Notes: a model not told the origin generated them from the letters alone. 64,000 nt of DNA from Salisediminibacterium halotolerans (GCF_003814815.1 NZ_RKQQ01000003.1:186001-250000), one strand, 5' to 3'. Positions 46,277 through 56,214 are shown, numbered from the stretch's first letter. Made by a program: numbers and translations.

Positions 46277-49200
46277 GTGTTTTTAAAACGTTTGGAACTG
46301 ACCGGGTTCAAATCTTTTGCCGATCGGCTCGGAATTGACTTTGTTCCGGGCGTGACATCGGTTGTCGGCCCGAACGGAAGCGGGAAAAGCAATATCTCCG
46401 ATGCTGTCCGCTGGGTTTTAGGCGAACAATCAGCGAAAAATCTTCGCGGTGAAAAAATGGAAGACGTGATCTTTTCCGGCAGTGAACGCCGCTCGCCTTT
46501 AAATATGGCGGAGATCAGCCTCGTACTGGATAATGAAGACCAGCACTTGCCGGTTGACTACAGTGAAGTGGCCGTAACGCGCAGAGTCTACCGCTCCGGA
46601 GACAGCGAATACTTATTAAATCGCGAACCTTGCCGTTTAAAAGATATTAACGATCTTTTTATGGATTCAGGTTTAGGCAAGGAAGCGTTCTCGATTATCG
46701 GGCAAGGCCGGGTTGAAGAAATTTTAAGCAGCAAAGCCGAAGAACGACGGATGATATTTGAAGAAGCAGCCGGCGTATTGAAATATAAGTTTCGCAAACA
46801 AAAGTCCGAAAAAAAACTCAATGAAACGGAAGATAATCTCCATCGTGTGAAAGATATCCTTTACGAGCTGGAGAATCAAGTCGAACCGTTAAAAGAACAA
46901 GCTGCGATTGCCCGGGAACATATTGCGAAAACAGAAGAATTAAAGTCTGTTGAGACCGGTGTTCTTGTCAGTGAAATCGAAGAACGTCATCAGGAATGGT
47001 CTGAGACGAAAAAAGAACTTGAAGAATTGTCGCAAAAAAATGAGCGTCTTGAAACCGATGTGAATAAGCATGAAGCAGAAATCGAGCAGTTGCGGGCAAC
47101 GATGCAAACGCTCGATGAGCAAATTCAGACTCAGCAGCAAATGCTTCTAAAGGCGAGTGAAGATTTAGAAAAGCAAGAAAGTCAAAAACAAGTCTGGCAA
47201 GAACGAAAAAAACATTTTTCGCATAATAAAGAGCAATTTCAAGCGGAGATAAAAGAACTGTCTGCGCTTGGCGCCAAAAAAAATGACGAATGGCAACAAG
47301 AAGCCGCAACATTGAAAGCGCAGCAGCAAAAAGTGGCTGAACTGACAGAACGGCGCCGGTTAACTGAAGAGGAGTTAACCGGTTTGGAGAGTAATTTGAC
47401 CGAGCAGATCGAATCGTTAAAAAGTGATTATATTGAATGGCTGAATGAGCGTGCGGCTAAGTCTAACGAGCGGTCGTATCTTGAACAAGAGCGGACAAAA
47501 ACGGCTGAAAAGCGCAAACGTTTGCTGGCGGATCATGAAGAATGGCTCAACCACCGCAATCAATTGAAAGCGGAAAAGGACGAGGCAGAGCGAAACTGGC
47601 AGAACGAAAAAAACCGCCTCGACCAGCTTTTACAAGAGCATCAGCAGCTGAAAGAACAAGAGCAAACAGCGGCTGAAAAAATCGCGGAAAATGACCGGCT
47701 GATTCAAGAAGCATCCCGTCACCGTGAAAAATTATCGTCGCGGGCGGAAGTTCTTGAAGAGATGGAAAACGAGTACGCCGGGTTTTATCAAGGCGTAAAA
47801 GAGATTTTGAAACGGCGCGATGCGAAAGAAAGCGGGATTGCAGGCGCTGTTGCTGAAGTCATCGCTGTACCGGAAGCTTATAAAACAGCGGTCGAGTTAG
47901 CTTTAGGCGCCGCTCAGCAGCATGTCATCGTCAAAGATGAGACAGCCGGCAGAGAGGCAATTCATTATTTAAAGAAACAAAATCTTGGCCGGGCGACGTT
48001 TTTGCCGCTCAACACGGTGAAACCGCGGTTCGTGCAAGAAAAAGATCAAGCAAGCGGAAGCGGCCAGCCCGGCTGGGTCGGTGTTGCCGGCGATCTGATT
48101 TCCTATGATGCGCGCTATGAACCGGTCATCCGCTCGCTGCTCGGCAATGTGATCGTCGCTGACGGTTTGAAAAATGCCCAGGAGATCGCGAAGCTTTCAG
48201 GGCAGCGGTACCGCATTGTCACATTGGAAGGCGACATCATTAATCCGGGCGGGTCAATGACGGGCGGCAGCCTGAAGCAAAAATCTTCGCAACTGATCGG
48301 GCGCAAACAGGAGCTCGAACGCCTGCAGGAAAAATTAACAGAAATGACGAGCCGCATGAACGGTTTAACAGCAGAAAAAATGAAACTGTCTGCGGAAAAA
48401 GAGGCGTTCGACAAAAAAATTCAAGAACTTACAGCTGCCGGAGAAGCCGCACGTGAACGCGAACAAGAGAAAAAAGGGATTTACAAAGAAGCTGAATGGG
48501 CGCTCGATCACGCCAATGAACGTCTGGAAGTGTTTGACTATGAAGATGCGGAAGCGAAAGAAGAAGACGAAAAAAACGCCGCGAAAATAGAAGAACTGGT
48601 CAAAGCTGTCACAGATGCAGAAGAAAAAGTTGCCGAATTGAACGAAAAAATTGAGGATTTACAAACACGTGAGCAAACTTCATCCGATCAAAAGCATGAA
48701 CTCGAAGCGAAGAAAGCGGAATTGGATGTGGCGCTTGCCAAGGAAGAAGAGCTGCTTTCGCACCGTGAGGAAACTGTAAGCAGACTGGAAGACGAACTAA
48801 CAAAAATCAACACGGATATCGAGCGAAAGAATGCTGAATTTTCGCAGTTAGAAGAGCAGCTGTCTACTGGTGACGACAGCGCTTCGCTGATTGAAGAGGA
48901 AATAAACGCACGGCGGTCTGAAAAAGATAAAGCTGAAAAAGCGATAGCTGAAAAAAGGGCGGAACGGATCGACAAGCAGCAAAAACATGAGCAAGTTGAA
49001 CACGAATTAAAAGATATTAAACGTCAATGGTCTTTTGTCTCGCAAACGCTGCAGGAAAAAGAAGTGAAGGTCAACCGGCTTGATGTTGAATTGGATACGC
49101 GCTTAACTAAGCTGCAAGAGGAATATGAGTTAAGTTATGAAGCAGCTAAACAAAGTTATGCTTTGACGCTTCCGCTCGCAGAAGCGAAAAAACAAGTCAA

Positions 49201-49849
49201 ATTGATCAGGATGGCAATCGAAGAACTCGGCCCGGTCAACCACGGCGCAATTGATGAATATGAGCGCGTGAAGGAGCGTTTTGATTTTCTGTTAGAACAA
49301 AAAAATGATCTGGAAGAAGCGAAAACGACTCTTCATAATGTTATTCAAGAGATGGATGACGAGATGACGCGCCGGTTTAATGAAACGTTTGAACAAATTC
49401 AGGCGCAATTTCAAGAAGTTTTTCGCGAGCTTTTTGGCGGTGGTTCGGCTTCGTTGGAGCTGTCCGACCCGAATAACTTGCTGGAAACAGGTGTGGATAT
49501 CATTGCGCAGCCGCCGGGGAAAAAACTGCAGCACTTGGCGCTTTTATCGGGAGGCGAACGGGCTTTAACCGCGATTGCACTGTTATTTTCTATTTTAAAA
49601 GTGAGGCCGGTTCCGTTTTGTGTTCTTGATGAAGTTGAAGCAGCTTTGGACGAGGCGAATGTCGTACGTTTTGCCAATTATTTAAAAGAGTTCAGCAAAG
49701 AAACACAATTTATTGTCGTCACCCACCGTAAAGGGACAATGGAGCATTCTGACATTCTTTACGGCGTGACGATGCAGGAACACGGGGTATCCAATCTTGT
49801 GTCGGTGAAGCTGGAAGATACGACCGAATTGATCGGTTCAGATATGTAA
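46277..49849 (+). CDS. smc: Chromosome condensation and segregation protein SMC
   Basis: 1190 aa ATPase that, with ScpA/ScpB, extrudes DNA loops and organises the origin. GTG 46277 (VFLKRLELTGFKSFADRLG) follows GAGGTGA; the frame back to 46196 is the promoter region. Walker A GPNGSGKSN (about residue 31), two long coiled coils (about 165-500 and 670-1020) flanking the hinge (about 510-660, GGSMTGGSLKQKSSQL at its end), ABC signature LLSGGERALTAIAL (about 1090) and Walker B FCVLDEVEAALDEAN. Followed by ftsY after 15 bp. Confidence 0.98.
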   Translation: MFLKRLELTGFKSFADRLGIDFVPGVTSVVGPNGSGKSNISDAVRWVLGEQSAKNLRGEKMEDVIFSGSERRSPLNMAEISLVLDNEDQHLPVDYSEVAVTRRVYRSGDSEYLLNREPCRLKDINDLFMDSGLGKEAFSIIGQGRVEEILSSKAEERRMIFEEAAGVLKYKFRKQKSEKKLNETEDNLHRVKDILYELENQVEPLKEQAAIAREHIAKTEELKSVETGVLVSEIEERHQEWSETKKELEELSQKNERLETDVNKHEAEIEQLRATMQTLDEQIQTQQQMLLKASEDLEKQESQKQVWQERKKHFSHNKEQFQAEIKELSALGAKKNDEWQQEAATLKAQQQKVAELTERRRLTEEELTGLESNLTEQIESLKSDYIEWLNERAAKSNERSYLEQERTKTAEKRKRLLADHEEWLNHRNQLKAEKDEAERNWQNEKNRLDQLLQEHQQLKEQEQTAAEKIAENDRLIQEASRHREKLSSRAEVLEEMENEYAGFYQGVKEILKRRDAKESGIAGAVAEVIAVPEAYKTAVELALGAAQQHVIVKDETAGREAIHYLKKQNLGRATFLPLNTVKPRFVQEKDQASGSGQPGWVGVAGDLISYDARYEPVIRSLLGNVIVADGLKNAQEIAKLSGQRYRIVTLEGDIINPGGSMTGGSLKQKSSQLIGRKQELERLQEKLTEMTSRMNGLTAEKMKLSAEKEAFDKKIQELTAAGEAAREREQEKKGIYKEAEWALDHANERLEVFDYEDAEAKEEDEKNAAKIEELVKAVTDAEEKVAELNEKIEDLQTREQTSSDQKHELEAKKAELDVALAKEEELLSHREETVSRLEDELTKINTDIERKNAEFSQLEEQLSTGDDSASLIEEEINARRSEKDKAEKAIAEKRAERIDKQQKHEQVEHELKDIKRQWSFVSQTLQEKEVKVNRLDVELDTRLTKLQEEYELSYEAAKQSYALTLPLAEAKKQVKLIRMAIEELGPVNHGAIDEYERVKERFDFLLEQKNDLEEAKTTLHNVIQEMDDEMTRRFNETFEQIQAQFQEVFRELFGGGSASLELSDPNNLLETGVDIIAQPPGKKLQHLALLSGGERALTAIALLFSILKVRPVPFCVLDEVEAALDEANVVRFANYLKEFSKETQFIVVTHRKGTMEHSDILYGVTMQEHGVSNLVSVKLEDTTELIGSDM

Positions 49850-49864
49850 ACAGGAGGAACAGCG

Positions 49865-50866
49865 ATGAATTTTTTTAAAAAATTAAAGGATTCGATTTCA
49901 ACGCAAACAGATACGGTAACCGACAAGTTTAAAGACGGATTATCGAAAACGAGAGATTCGTTTGTCGGTGCGATGAATGATTTAATGAAAGATTACCGGA
50001 CAGTGGATGAGGATTTTTTTGAAGAGCTCGAAGATATATTAATCAGCGCAGACGTCGGTGTGCACACAGTGATGGACTTAATTGAACAGTTGAAAGATGA
50101 AGCGCGGTTAAGAAATATTAAAGACGCGAAAGATATTCAGCCGGTGATTTCAGAAAAACTGGCGGAAATGCTGCAAAAATCAGCCAATGAAGCAGCGATC
50201 AATGAACAGCCCGGCGAGTTGACCGTCATCCTATTTGTCGGCGTCAATGGCGTAGGGAAAACAACCTCGATCGGGAAGTTGGCCCATCAATATAAAGAAG
50301 AAGGCAAAAAAGTCGTGATGGCTGCCGGGGATACGTTCCGCGCCGGCGCGATTGAGCAATTGGAGAAATGGGGCGAGCGCGTCGGCGTCGACGTCGTCAA
50401 ACAGCAGGCCGGTTCCGACCCGGCCGCGGTGATGTATGATGCGATTCAGTCTGCCCGTTCTAAAAAAGCGGACGTTTTGCTGTGTGATACGGCCGGACGC
50501 CTGCAAAACAAGGTCAATTTAATGAATGAGTTATCGAAAGTCAAGCGTGTGCTCGGCCGGGAAATTCCCGATGCTCCGCATGAAGTTCTGCTCGTTCTCG
50601 ATGCCACAACCGGTCAGAATGCAATGAGCCAGGCGAAAGCTTTTCAGGAAGCAACAGATGTATCGGGGATTGTGTTAACGAAATTGGACGGAACAGCCAA
50701 AGGCGGTATTGTGCTTGCGATTCGATACGAGCTCGACATTCCGGTGAAACTGGTCGGACTCGGCGAAGGAATGAACGATTTGCAGCCGTTTGATGCGACG
50801 CAGTACGTTCACGGACTGTTTGCCGAAGTTCTTGAGCAAACGGATACGGACGATGAAAATAGTTGA
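49865..50866 (+). CDS. ftsY: Signal recognition particle receptor FtsY
   Basis: 333 aa SRP GTPase docking ribosome-nascent-chain complexes at the membrane. Short N-terminal region without the long acidic A domain of enteric FtsY, N domain four-helix bundle, then the G domain: G1 GVNGVGKTTSIGKLA, GDTFRAGAIEQLE, DTAGRLQNK, TKLDGTAKGG. AGGAGG upstream. Its TGA stop lies in the -35 box of the ylxM-ffh promoter. Confidence 0.97.
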   Translation: MNFFKKLKDSISTQTDTVTDKFKDGLSKTRDSFVGAMNDLMKDYRTVDEDFFEELEDILISADVGVHTVMDLIEQLKDEARLRNIKDAKDIQPVISEKLAEMLQKSANEAAINEQPGELTVILFVGVNGVGKTTSIGKLAHQYKEEGKKVVMAAGDTFRAGAIEQLEKWGERVGVDVVKQQAGSDPAAVMYDAIQSARSKKADVLLCDTAGRLQNKVNLMNELSKVKRVLGREIPDAPHEVLLVLDATTGQNAMSQAKAFQEATDVSGIVLTKLDGTAKGGIVLAIRYELDIPVKLVGLGEGMNDLQPFDATQYVHGLFAEVLEQTDTDDENS

Positions 50867-50892
50867 CACTGCTTTTATTGCTCCTGTATCAT
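50863..50892 (+). promoter_or_regulatory. Sigma-A promoter of ylxM-ffh
   Basis: Consensus TTGACA (50863-50868) and TATCAT (50887-50892) at 18-bp spacing; the -35 contains the ftsY TGA stop (50864-50866). Confidence 0.8.
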
Positions 50893-50934
50893 AAGCGTGC
50901 GTAAAGGAACAAACCTTAACAAGGCGGTGGCGAA

Positions 50935-51264
50935 ATGATTGAAAAGACCGTCCGGATTAATTATTTATACGATTTTTATCAGGCGCTTTTAACAGAAAAG
51001 CAAAATGAATACATGCGAATGTATTATCAAGATGACTGGTCGCTCGGAGAAATTGCAGAGTATTTTCAGATCAGCCGGCAGGCTGTTTATGATAATATTC
51101 GCCGAACGGAAGCGATGCTCGAGGATTACGAGGAAAAGCTGCGGCTCTTTGCCCGCTTTGAAACGATGCACAGTCATCTCGCAGAGTTAAAACAGCTGAT
51201 CGAAGCAAAAGAGGATCGCGAAAAGCTGTTTGCCGTGATCGAATCGCTCGAGAAATTGGAATAG
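50935..51264 (+). CDS. ylxM: YlxM/p13 family SRP-associated helix-turn-helix protein
   Basis: 109 aa. Sigma-70 region 4-like [47 protein letters not shown]. The family is encoded directly upstream of ffh in Gram-positive bacteria and is reported to interact with the SRP. Ribosome-binding region AAGGCGGTGG. ffh starts 14 bp after the stop. Confidence 0.94.
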   Translation: MIEKTVRINYLYDFYQALLTEKQNEYMRMYYQDDWSLGEIAEYFQISRQAVYDNIRRTEAMLEDYEEKLRLFARFETMHSHLAELKQLIEAKEDREKLFAVIESLEKLE

Positions 51265-51277
51265 GGGGCTGTCATAG

Positions 51278-52627
51278 ATGGCATTTGAAGGTTTACAGGA
51301 ACGGCTCCAAGGCACCCTTAAGAAAATGAAAGGCAAAGGGAAAGTCACGGAGCAGGATGTTAAGGAAATGATGCGCGAAGTCCGGCTGGCACTTTTAGAA
51401 GCGGACGTGAATTTTAAGGTTGTGAAAAAATTTATTGCAGACGTTAAAGAACGGGCCGTCGGTCAAGATGTGCTCGACAGTTTAACTCCCGGCCAGCAAG
51501 TTATTAAAGTCGTTAATGAAGAATTGACAAAACTGATGGGCGGCGAACAAAGCAAGCTGCAGGCTGCACAGAAACCGCCGACCGTTGTCATGATGGTCGG
51601 GCTGCAAGGAGCCGGTAAAACGACGACAGTCGGAAAATTGGCTAATTATTTGCGCAAAGAGCACAATCGCAAACCGTTGCTAGCCGCAGCGGACATTTAC
51701 CGTCCGGCTGCGATTGATCAGCTGCAGACATTGGGTAAACAGCTGGATATGCCGGTTTTTTCACTCGGTGATCAAGTCAGTCCCGTGGAGATTGCGAAAC
51801 AGGCCGTAAAACAGGCGAAAGAAGATCATCAAGATTACGTTATTATTGATACAGCCGGACGGCTGCACGTTGATCAGGAACTGATGGACGAACTTCAGCA
51901 AATAAAAGAAGCTGTATCACCCGACGAAACGCTGCTCGTTGTCGATGCGATGACCGGTCAAGACGCCGTTAATGTTGCCGAAAGCTTTAACAATCAACTC
52001 GACCTTACAGGTGTTGTGCTGACAAAATTGGACGGCGACACACGCGGCGGTGCAGCAATATCGGTTAAAGCCGTGACGGACACCCCAATAAAATTTGCCG
52101 GGATCGGCGAAAAGTCCGATGCGCTGGAACCGTTCCATCCTGAGCGGATGGCATCGCGAATTCTCGGGATGGGCGACGTGATGACCCTGATCGAAAAAGC
52201 GCAGACAAACGTCGATGAAGATCGGGCAAAAGAGTTGGAAAAGAAAATGCGCACGAACGATTTAACGTTTGATGACTTTCTCGAACAGCTCGGGCAAGTG
52301 AAAGAAATGGGGCCGCTTGACGAACTGCTCGAGATGATGCCCGGCGCCGGGAAAATGAAAGGGATGAAAAACATCCAAGTTGATGATAAGCAGCTCGCTC
52401 ATATCGAAGCGATTGTAAGGTCAATGACAAAGGCTGAGAGAGACAACCCGTCGCTTTTAAATGCGAGCCGCAAGCGCCGAATCGCTAAAGGGAGCGGAAC
52501 AACCGTGCCGGAAGTGAACCGGCTGTTAAAACAGTTTGACGAAATGAAAAAAATGATGAAACAAATGTCCGGGCAGCAAAAAGGAAAAGGCAAGAAAAAA
52601 GGCGGCATGAATATGCCTTTCATGTAA
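51278..52627 (+). CDS. ffh: Signal recognition particle protein Ffh
   Basis: 449 aa. N domain, GTPase G domain (GLQGAGKTTTVGKLA, ADIYRPAAIDQL, DTAGRLHVD, TKLDGDTRGG) and C-terminal Met-rich M domain that binds 4.5S/scRNA and signal sequences (DELLEMMPGAGKMKGM, MKKMMKQMSGQQ, basic end). Acts with FtsY in co-translational targeting. rpsP follows with a separate promoter. Confidence 0.98.
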   Translation: MAFEGLQERLQGTLKKMKGKGKVTEQDVKEMMREVRLALLEADVNFKVVKKFIADVKERAVGQDVLDSLTPGQQVIKVVNEELTKLMGGEQSKLQAAQKPPTVVMMVGLQGAGKTTTVGKLANYLRKEHNRKPLLAAADIYRPAAIDQLQTLGKQLDMPVFSLGDQVSPVEIAKQAVKQAKEDHQDYVIIDTAGRLHVDQELMDELQQIKEAVSPDETLLVVDAMTGQDAVNVAESFNNQLDLTGVVLTKLDGDTRGGAAISVKAVTDTPIKFAGIGEKSDALEPFHPERMASRILGMGDVMTLIEKAQTNVDEDRAKELEKKMRTNDLTFDDFLEQLGQVKEMGPLDELLEMMPGAGKMKGMKNIQVDDKQLAHIEAIVRSMTKAERDNPSLLNASRKRRIAKGSGTTVPEVNRLLKQFDEMKKMMKQMSGQQKGKGKKKGGMNMPFM

Positions 52628-52674
52628 AAACACAACGTTTTTAAACTGCGTTAAGGTTTTTTCCTTTACGGGGG

Positions 52675-52703
52675 TTGATCCCCTGATTTTTCTGTGATAA
52701 TAT
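52675..52703 (+). promoter_or_regulatory. Promoter of rpsP and following genes
   Basis: TTGATC (52675-52680), 17-bp spacer, extended -10 TGATAATAT with core TAATAT (52698-52703). The -35 sits inside a short GGGG/CCCC hairpin (52671-52683) that may weakly terminate ffh. Confidence 0.75.
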
Positions 52704-52739
52704 ACGTAAATGTGTGAGAGACTTATGGAGGTGAAAGGA

Positions 52740-53012
52740 ATGGCAGTAAAAATTCGTTTGAAACGCATGGGAGCAAACAAATCTCCGTTCTATCGTGTGG
52801 TTGTTGCGGACTCCCGCGCACCGCGTGATGGACGTTTTATTGAAGAGTTGGGTACGTATAACCCGCTAAAAGACCCAGTTGAATTCAACGTCGATGAAGA
52901 AAAAGCATTGAACTGGATGCTCGAAGGAGCGAAACCTTCTGACACAGTTCGCAACTTGTTCTCCAACGTAGGTTTAATGGAAAAGCTTCACAATACAAAA
53001 AACGAAAAATAA
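52740..53012 (+). CDS. rpsP: 30S ribosomal protein S16
   Basis: 90 aa, [20 protein letters not shown] followed by [21 protein letters not shown], the normal S16 sequence and length. GGAGGTGA at 52727-52734 places the ATG at 52740; the in-frame upstream start at 52710 lies in the untranslated leader. Confidence 0.98.
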   Translation: MAVKIRLKRMGANKSPFYRVVVADSRAPRDGRFIEELGTYNPLKDPVEFNVDEEKALNWMLEGAKPSDTVRNLFSNVGLMEKLHNTKNEK

Positions 53013-53049
53013 GTTTTTTGTGTGGAAATAATCCTAGCAGGTGAGAAAC

Positions 53050-53277
53050 ATGAAAGAACTTGTCGAGTCAATGGCGCTCGCTTTAGTTGATCATCCTGAT
53101 GAAGTGACGGTCACAGAGAAAACCGACGGACAGTCAGTAACAGTTTATTTGACTGTGCATCCCGACGATATGGGCAAGGTGATCGGCAAACAGGGAAGAA
53201 TTGCGAAAGCGATGCGATCAGTCGTAAACGCTGCGGCTGTAAATCAAGACAAACGCGTTCAGTTAGAGATTGGTTAA
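53050..53277 (+). CDS. khpA: KH-domain RNA-binding protein KhpA
   Basis: 75 aa type II KH domain with the GXXG loop as GKQG (VIGKQGRIAKAMRSVVNAAA). Forms a dimer with KhpB and affects cell length and RNA stability in Gram-positive bacteria. ATG 53050 follows AGGTGAGA; the GTG at 53041 lies on that site. The stop codon is part of the following terminator stem. Confidence 0.95.
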   Translation: MKELVESMALALVDHPDEVTVTEKTDGQSVTVYLTVHPDDMGKVIGKQGRIAKAMRSVVNAAAVNQDKRVQLEIG

Positions 53278-53304
53278 AGGGTGAGGTTTTCCTCACCCTT
53301 TTTC
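53277..53304 (+). terminator. Terminator after khpA
   Basis: AAGGGTGAGG (53277-53286) pairs perfectly with CCTCACCCTT (53291-53300), loop TTTT, followed by TTT. Confidence 0.9.
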
Positions 53305-53363
53305 CGTACGGGCGAATAAATATGATAAAATAACAGGGTACGATTTATTCGGAGGTGGCAAAA

Positions 53364-53783
53364 ATGGAAATTATTAAAAAAGTGGTTGTCAAACAAGTTT
53401 TAACGGAAGAAAGCCGTGACCGGCTCAAAGAGCAGTTTCTTTCGCGACAGTACAAATTATCTACCGAATTGAAGCAGCTTGAATTCGTCCTACATAAAAA
53501 ATTAAAAGAAAATACGGACGAAAAATACCAAAAATCGCTGCGTCAAAGTTTTGATAAAGAAGTGGCGAAAAGAAAAGAACGTCTCCGGCAGCTGGAACTG
53601 AAACTTGGTCAGCTGGATGAACTGGAACTCGGCGCTGAACTTCGCGAAGGGACGATCCAAATGATTGAACAAGTCGAAGAAGGCGATAATTGGGACGAAG
53701 TGATGAAAGGAACAGAGATCGTCATTAAAGACGGTGTAGTCAATGAATTGCGTCAAGGAGGCATGGAGGAAGAAGATGAGTGA
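53364..53783 (+). CDS. ylqD: YlqD family protein
   Basis: 139 aa. An N-terminal short beta region (MEIIKKVVVKQVLTEESRDRL), a long charged coiled coil (about residues 35-85) and an acidic C-terminus with EGDNWDEVMKGTEIVIKDGVV. Matches B. subtilis YlqD in sequence type and position between khpA and rimM. Function unknown; the context suggests a link to ribosome assembly. ATG 53364 follows GGAGGTGG. Overlaps rimM by 8 bp. Confidence 0.88.
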   Translation: MEIIKKVVVKQVLTEESRDRLKEQFLSRQYKLSTELKQLEFVLHKKLKENTDEKYQKSLRQSFDKEVAKRKERLRQLELKLGQLDELELGAELREGTIQMIEQVEEGDNWDEVMKGTEIVIKDGVVNELRQGGMEEEDE

Positions 53784-54303
53784 TTGGCTTAATGTCGGAA
53801 AAATTGTCAATACCCATGGGATTCACGGGGAAGTTCGCCTGATTGCGAACACTGATTTTCCGAATGAGCGATTCGCTCCCGGTGTGCGGCTTTCAATTTT
53901 AAACCGCGACGGTTCGAGAACTCCGGTTACCGTCTCCTCGTGGCGCACACACAAACAATTCGATTTACTCACGTTTGAAGAAATTCAAGACGTAAACGAG
54001 GCGGAGCGCTTCAAAGATTCTGATTTGCAAATAGACGCCTCGCAGCTCGGGGACGATGAATTGGAATCGAATGAATACTACTTTCGCGACATTATCGGAT
54101 TGCATGTTGTTTCTGAAGACGGGGAAGAAATTGGCACGATTACGGAAATTTTGACGCCGGGCGCAAATGATGTTTGGGCTGTAAAGCAGGCAAAATCCGG
54201 GAAGGAAATATTGATTCCATATATTTCAGATGTTGTAAAACATGTCGACTTAGAGCAAGGTCAAGTCGTCATTCATTTGATGGAAGGATTGCTGGACGAA
54301 TGA
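53776..54303 (+). CDS. rimM: Ribosome maturation factor RimM
   Basis: 175 aa. Helps 30S head assembly by binding S19. N-terminal RimM domain ([19 protein letters not shown]) and C-terminal PRC barrel ([45 protein letters not shown]). ATG 53776 preceded by GGAGGA and overlapping ylqD. Overlaps trmD by 4 bp (ATGA). Confidence 0.96.
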   Translation: MSDWLNVGKIVNTHGIHGEVRLIANTDFPNERFAPGVRLSILNRDGSRTPVTVSSWRTHKQFDLLTFEEIQDVNEAERFKDSDLQIDASQLGDDELESNEYYFRDIIGLHVVSEDGEEIGTITEILTPGANDVWAVKQAKSGKEILIPYISDVVKHVDLEQGQVVIHLMEGLLDE

Positions 54304-55046
54304 AAATATCCGTATTAACACTGTTTCCGGACATGTTTACCGGTGTGTTCGGCCACTCGATCTTAAAGCAGGCAGAAACAAAAGGTCTCGTTTCGTACGA
54401 TGTCGTCGATTTCCGCGCGTATTCGGCGGATAAACATAAGCGCGTTGATGATTATCCTTACGGGGGCGGCGGAGGCATGGTGCTGACGCCCCAGCCTTTA
54501 TTTGACGCCGTTGAAGATGTGAGTGCACGTGCGGAAAGTAACAAAAAGCCCCGTGTCATTTTAATGTGCCCGCAAGGCGAAACTTATTCGCAAAAAAAAG
54601 CGGAAGAGCTCGCACAAGAAGAACATTTGATTCTGTTGTGCGGTCACTATGAAGGTTATGATGAGCGGATTCGCGAACATCTGGTGACTGATGAAATTTC
54701 GCTCGGCGATTACGTTTTAACAGGCGGCGAAATCGGCGCGATGGCAGTAGCTGACAGCGTCGTCAGGCTCCTTCCGGGCGCGCTTGGCAATGATCAATCA
54801 GCCGTGTCGGAATCTTACAGCACCGGGCTGCTCGAATACCCGCACTATACCCGCCCGGCTGATTTTCGCGGCATGAAAGTACCGGATATTTTGTTATCAG
54901 GTCACCATAAAAACATTACCGAGTGGCGGCGCAAACAGGCTTTGCAGCGGACAAAAGAAAAGCGTCCGGATCTGCTTGAAACAGCCGAACTCACGCAGTT
55001 TGACCGCGATTATTTAGAGCGGCAGAAATCTGAAAAAAACGGTTGA
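54300..55046 (+). CDS. trmD: tRNA (guanine-37-N1)-methyltransferase
   Basis: 248 aa SPOUT-class enzyme making m1G37, which prevents frameshifting. [30 protein letters not shown], and the trefoil-knot SAM site [21 protein letters not shown]. The ATG overlaps the rimM stop; the open frame back to 54174 is within rimM. The TGA stop lies within the -35 box of the rplS promoter. Confidence 0.97.
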   Translation: MKISVLTLFPDMFTGVFGHSILKQAETKGLVSYDVVDFRAYSADKHKRVDDYPYGGGGGMVLTPQPLFDAVEDVSARAESNKKPRVILMCPQGETYSQKKAEELAQEEHLILLCGHYEGYDERIREHLVTDEISLGDYVLTGGEIGAMAVADSVVRLLPGALGNDQSAVSESYSTGLLEYPHYTRPADFRGMKVPDILLSGHHKNITEWRRKQALQRTKEKRPDLLETAELTQFDRDYLERQKSEKNG

Positions 55047-55071
55047 GCCGGCCGTATTGATATGCTATGAT
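55043..55071 (+). promoter_or_regulatory. Promoter of rplS
   Basis: TTGAGC (55043-55048) and TATGAT (55066-55071), 17 bp apart, with extended TGC before the -10. The -35 contains the trmD TGA stop (55044-55046). Confidence 0.65.
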
Positions 55072-55077
55072 TACTCT

Positions 55078-55150
55078 TGTGGCTATAGGCCAGATCAAGG
55101 TGTTCCGCTGTCAATGAACTTACTGACATGAAGATCTGCAGGAAGGAGGC
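55078..55150 (+). ncRNA. Probable L19 leader (r-protein autoregulatory RNA)
   Basis: The 5' untranslated region between the promoter and the ribosome-binding site holds paired elements (GGCTATAGGCC; AGATC with GATCT) just before GAAGGAGG. Bacilli are known to carry an L19 leader at this position. The identification is mainly positional. Confidence 0.45.
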
Positions 55151-55159
55151 GAACAGAAG

Positions 55160-55501
55160 ATGGAACAAATTATTCGTGATGTAACAAAAGAGCAGCTGAA
55201 AACAGACATTCCGGAATTCCGTGCCGGTGATACACTGCGCGTCCACGCAAAAGTTGTCGAGGGTACACGTGAGCGTGTTCAGGTATTCCAAGGTGTTGTC
55301 ATTAAAAAGCGCGGTACAGGCATCAGTGAAACGTTCACTGTTCGCAAGGTGTCCTACGGTGTAGGCGTCGAGCGTACGTTCCCTGTCCATTCTCCGCGAA
55401 TTGACAAAATTGAAGTTTCACGCCGCGGTAAAGTACGGCAAGCTAAGCTTTACTATTTGCGCAACTTGCGCGGGAAAGCAGCTCGAATCAAAGAAAGATA
55501 G
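55160..55501 (+). CDS. rplS: 50S ribosomal protein L19
   Basis: 113 aa, standard L19: [43 protein letters not shown], and a basic C-terminus [18 protein letters not shown]. Strong GGAAGGAGG upstream. Followed by a terminator. Confidence 0.98.
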   Translation: MEQIIRDVTKEQLKTDIPEFRAGDTLRVHAKVVEGTRERVQVFQGVVIKKRGTGISETFTVRKVSYGVGVERTFPVHSPRIDKIEVSRRGKVRQAKLYYLRNLRGKAARIKER

Positions 55502-55508
55502 AATCGTC

Positions 55509-55536
55509 AAAGGGGCTTGGAGACAAGCTCCTTTTT
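55509..55536 (+). terminator. Terminator after rplS
   Basis: AAAGGGGCTTG pairs with CAAGCTCCTTT (one G-T wobble), loop GAGA, then T-rich. Confidence 0.88.
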
Positions 55537-55573
55537 CTTATGATTTTTTACATAACTGCAAACCTTGCAAATA

Positions 55574-55582
55574 TGGTAGAAT
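55574..55582 (+). promoter_or_regulatory. Putative extended -10 promoter of lepB
   Basis: TGGTAGAAT is an extended -10 element; no good -35 is seen at 16-18 bp. Downstream, CTGCAGG (55594-55600) and CCTGCAG (55610-55616) form a perfect 7-bp inverted repeat in the leader. Confidence 0.4.
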
Positions 55583-55642
55583 AGGAGAGATTTCTGCAGG
55601 ACGGACGGGCCTGCAGTAAATGAATGCAAAGGATGGGTGAAA

Positions 55643-56203
55643 ATGGCGAAGTCAGAATCGGCAAAATCAGAGTCTTGGGAATGGGTAAAAGCCATAGTCG
55701 TTGCGCTTCTCTTAGCGTTAGCGATACGGGCGTTTTTGTTTGCGCCGATTGTCGTGGACGGACAGTCGATGATGCCGACACTCGGCCACGATGACCGGAT
55801 GGTCGTTAATAAAATAAATTATACACTTTCTGAACCGGAACGTTTCGATATTATCGTCTTTCATGCTCCGCATGAGAGTGATTACATTAAACGGGTGATC
55901 GGCGTGCCGGGCGACAGTCTTTATTACGAAGAAGATCAGCTCTATGTAAATGACGATCCCGTAGACGAACCATACTTGAATGAGTTTAAGGAACAGTCAG
56001 AAGAAAATCCGTTTACCGGTGATTTTGATTTAGAAGAAGTGACCGGCTATGAAGAGATTCCTGAAGATCACTACTTTGTGCTTGGAGATAATCGGCAACA
56101 CAGCAAAGACGGCCGCCATATCGGCCTCGTCAGCGATGAGGATATCGTCGGTGAAGCAAGCTTTGTGTTTTGGCCGATCAGTGATATACGGATGGCAGAA
56201 TAG
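55643..56203 (+). CDS. lepB: Type I signal peptidase
   Basis: 186 aa. Single N-terminal membrane anchor (VKAIVVALLLALAIRAFLFAPIVV), catalytic Ser in VDGQSMMPTLGHDDRM and Lys in DYIKRVIGVPGDSLYY, then the conserved VLGDNRQHSKDGRHIGLV block. Cleaves signal peptides of exported proteins. ATG 55643 with AAAGGATGG; a GTG two codons earlier is possible. Same place as a sip-type peptidase gene in related Bacilli. Confidence 0.96.
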   Translation: MAKSESAKSESWEWVKAIVVALLLALAIRAFLFAPIVVDGQSMMPTLGHDDRMVVNKINYTLSEPERFDIIVFHAPHESDYIKRVIGVPGDSLYYEEDQLYVNDDPVDEPYLNEFKEQSEENPFTGDFDLEEVTGYEEIPEDHYFVLGDNRQHSKDGRHIGLVSDEDIVGEASFVFWPISDIRMAE

Positions 56204-56214
56204 GAGAGGTTGTC

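Noticed and set aside
52671-52690. GGGG/CCCC hairpin as a strong ffh terminator
   Set aside because: The stem is only 4 bp and the T-run starts late; it overlaps the -35 of rpsP. Kept only as a note in the rpsP promoter entry.
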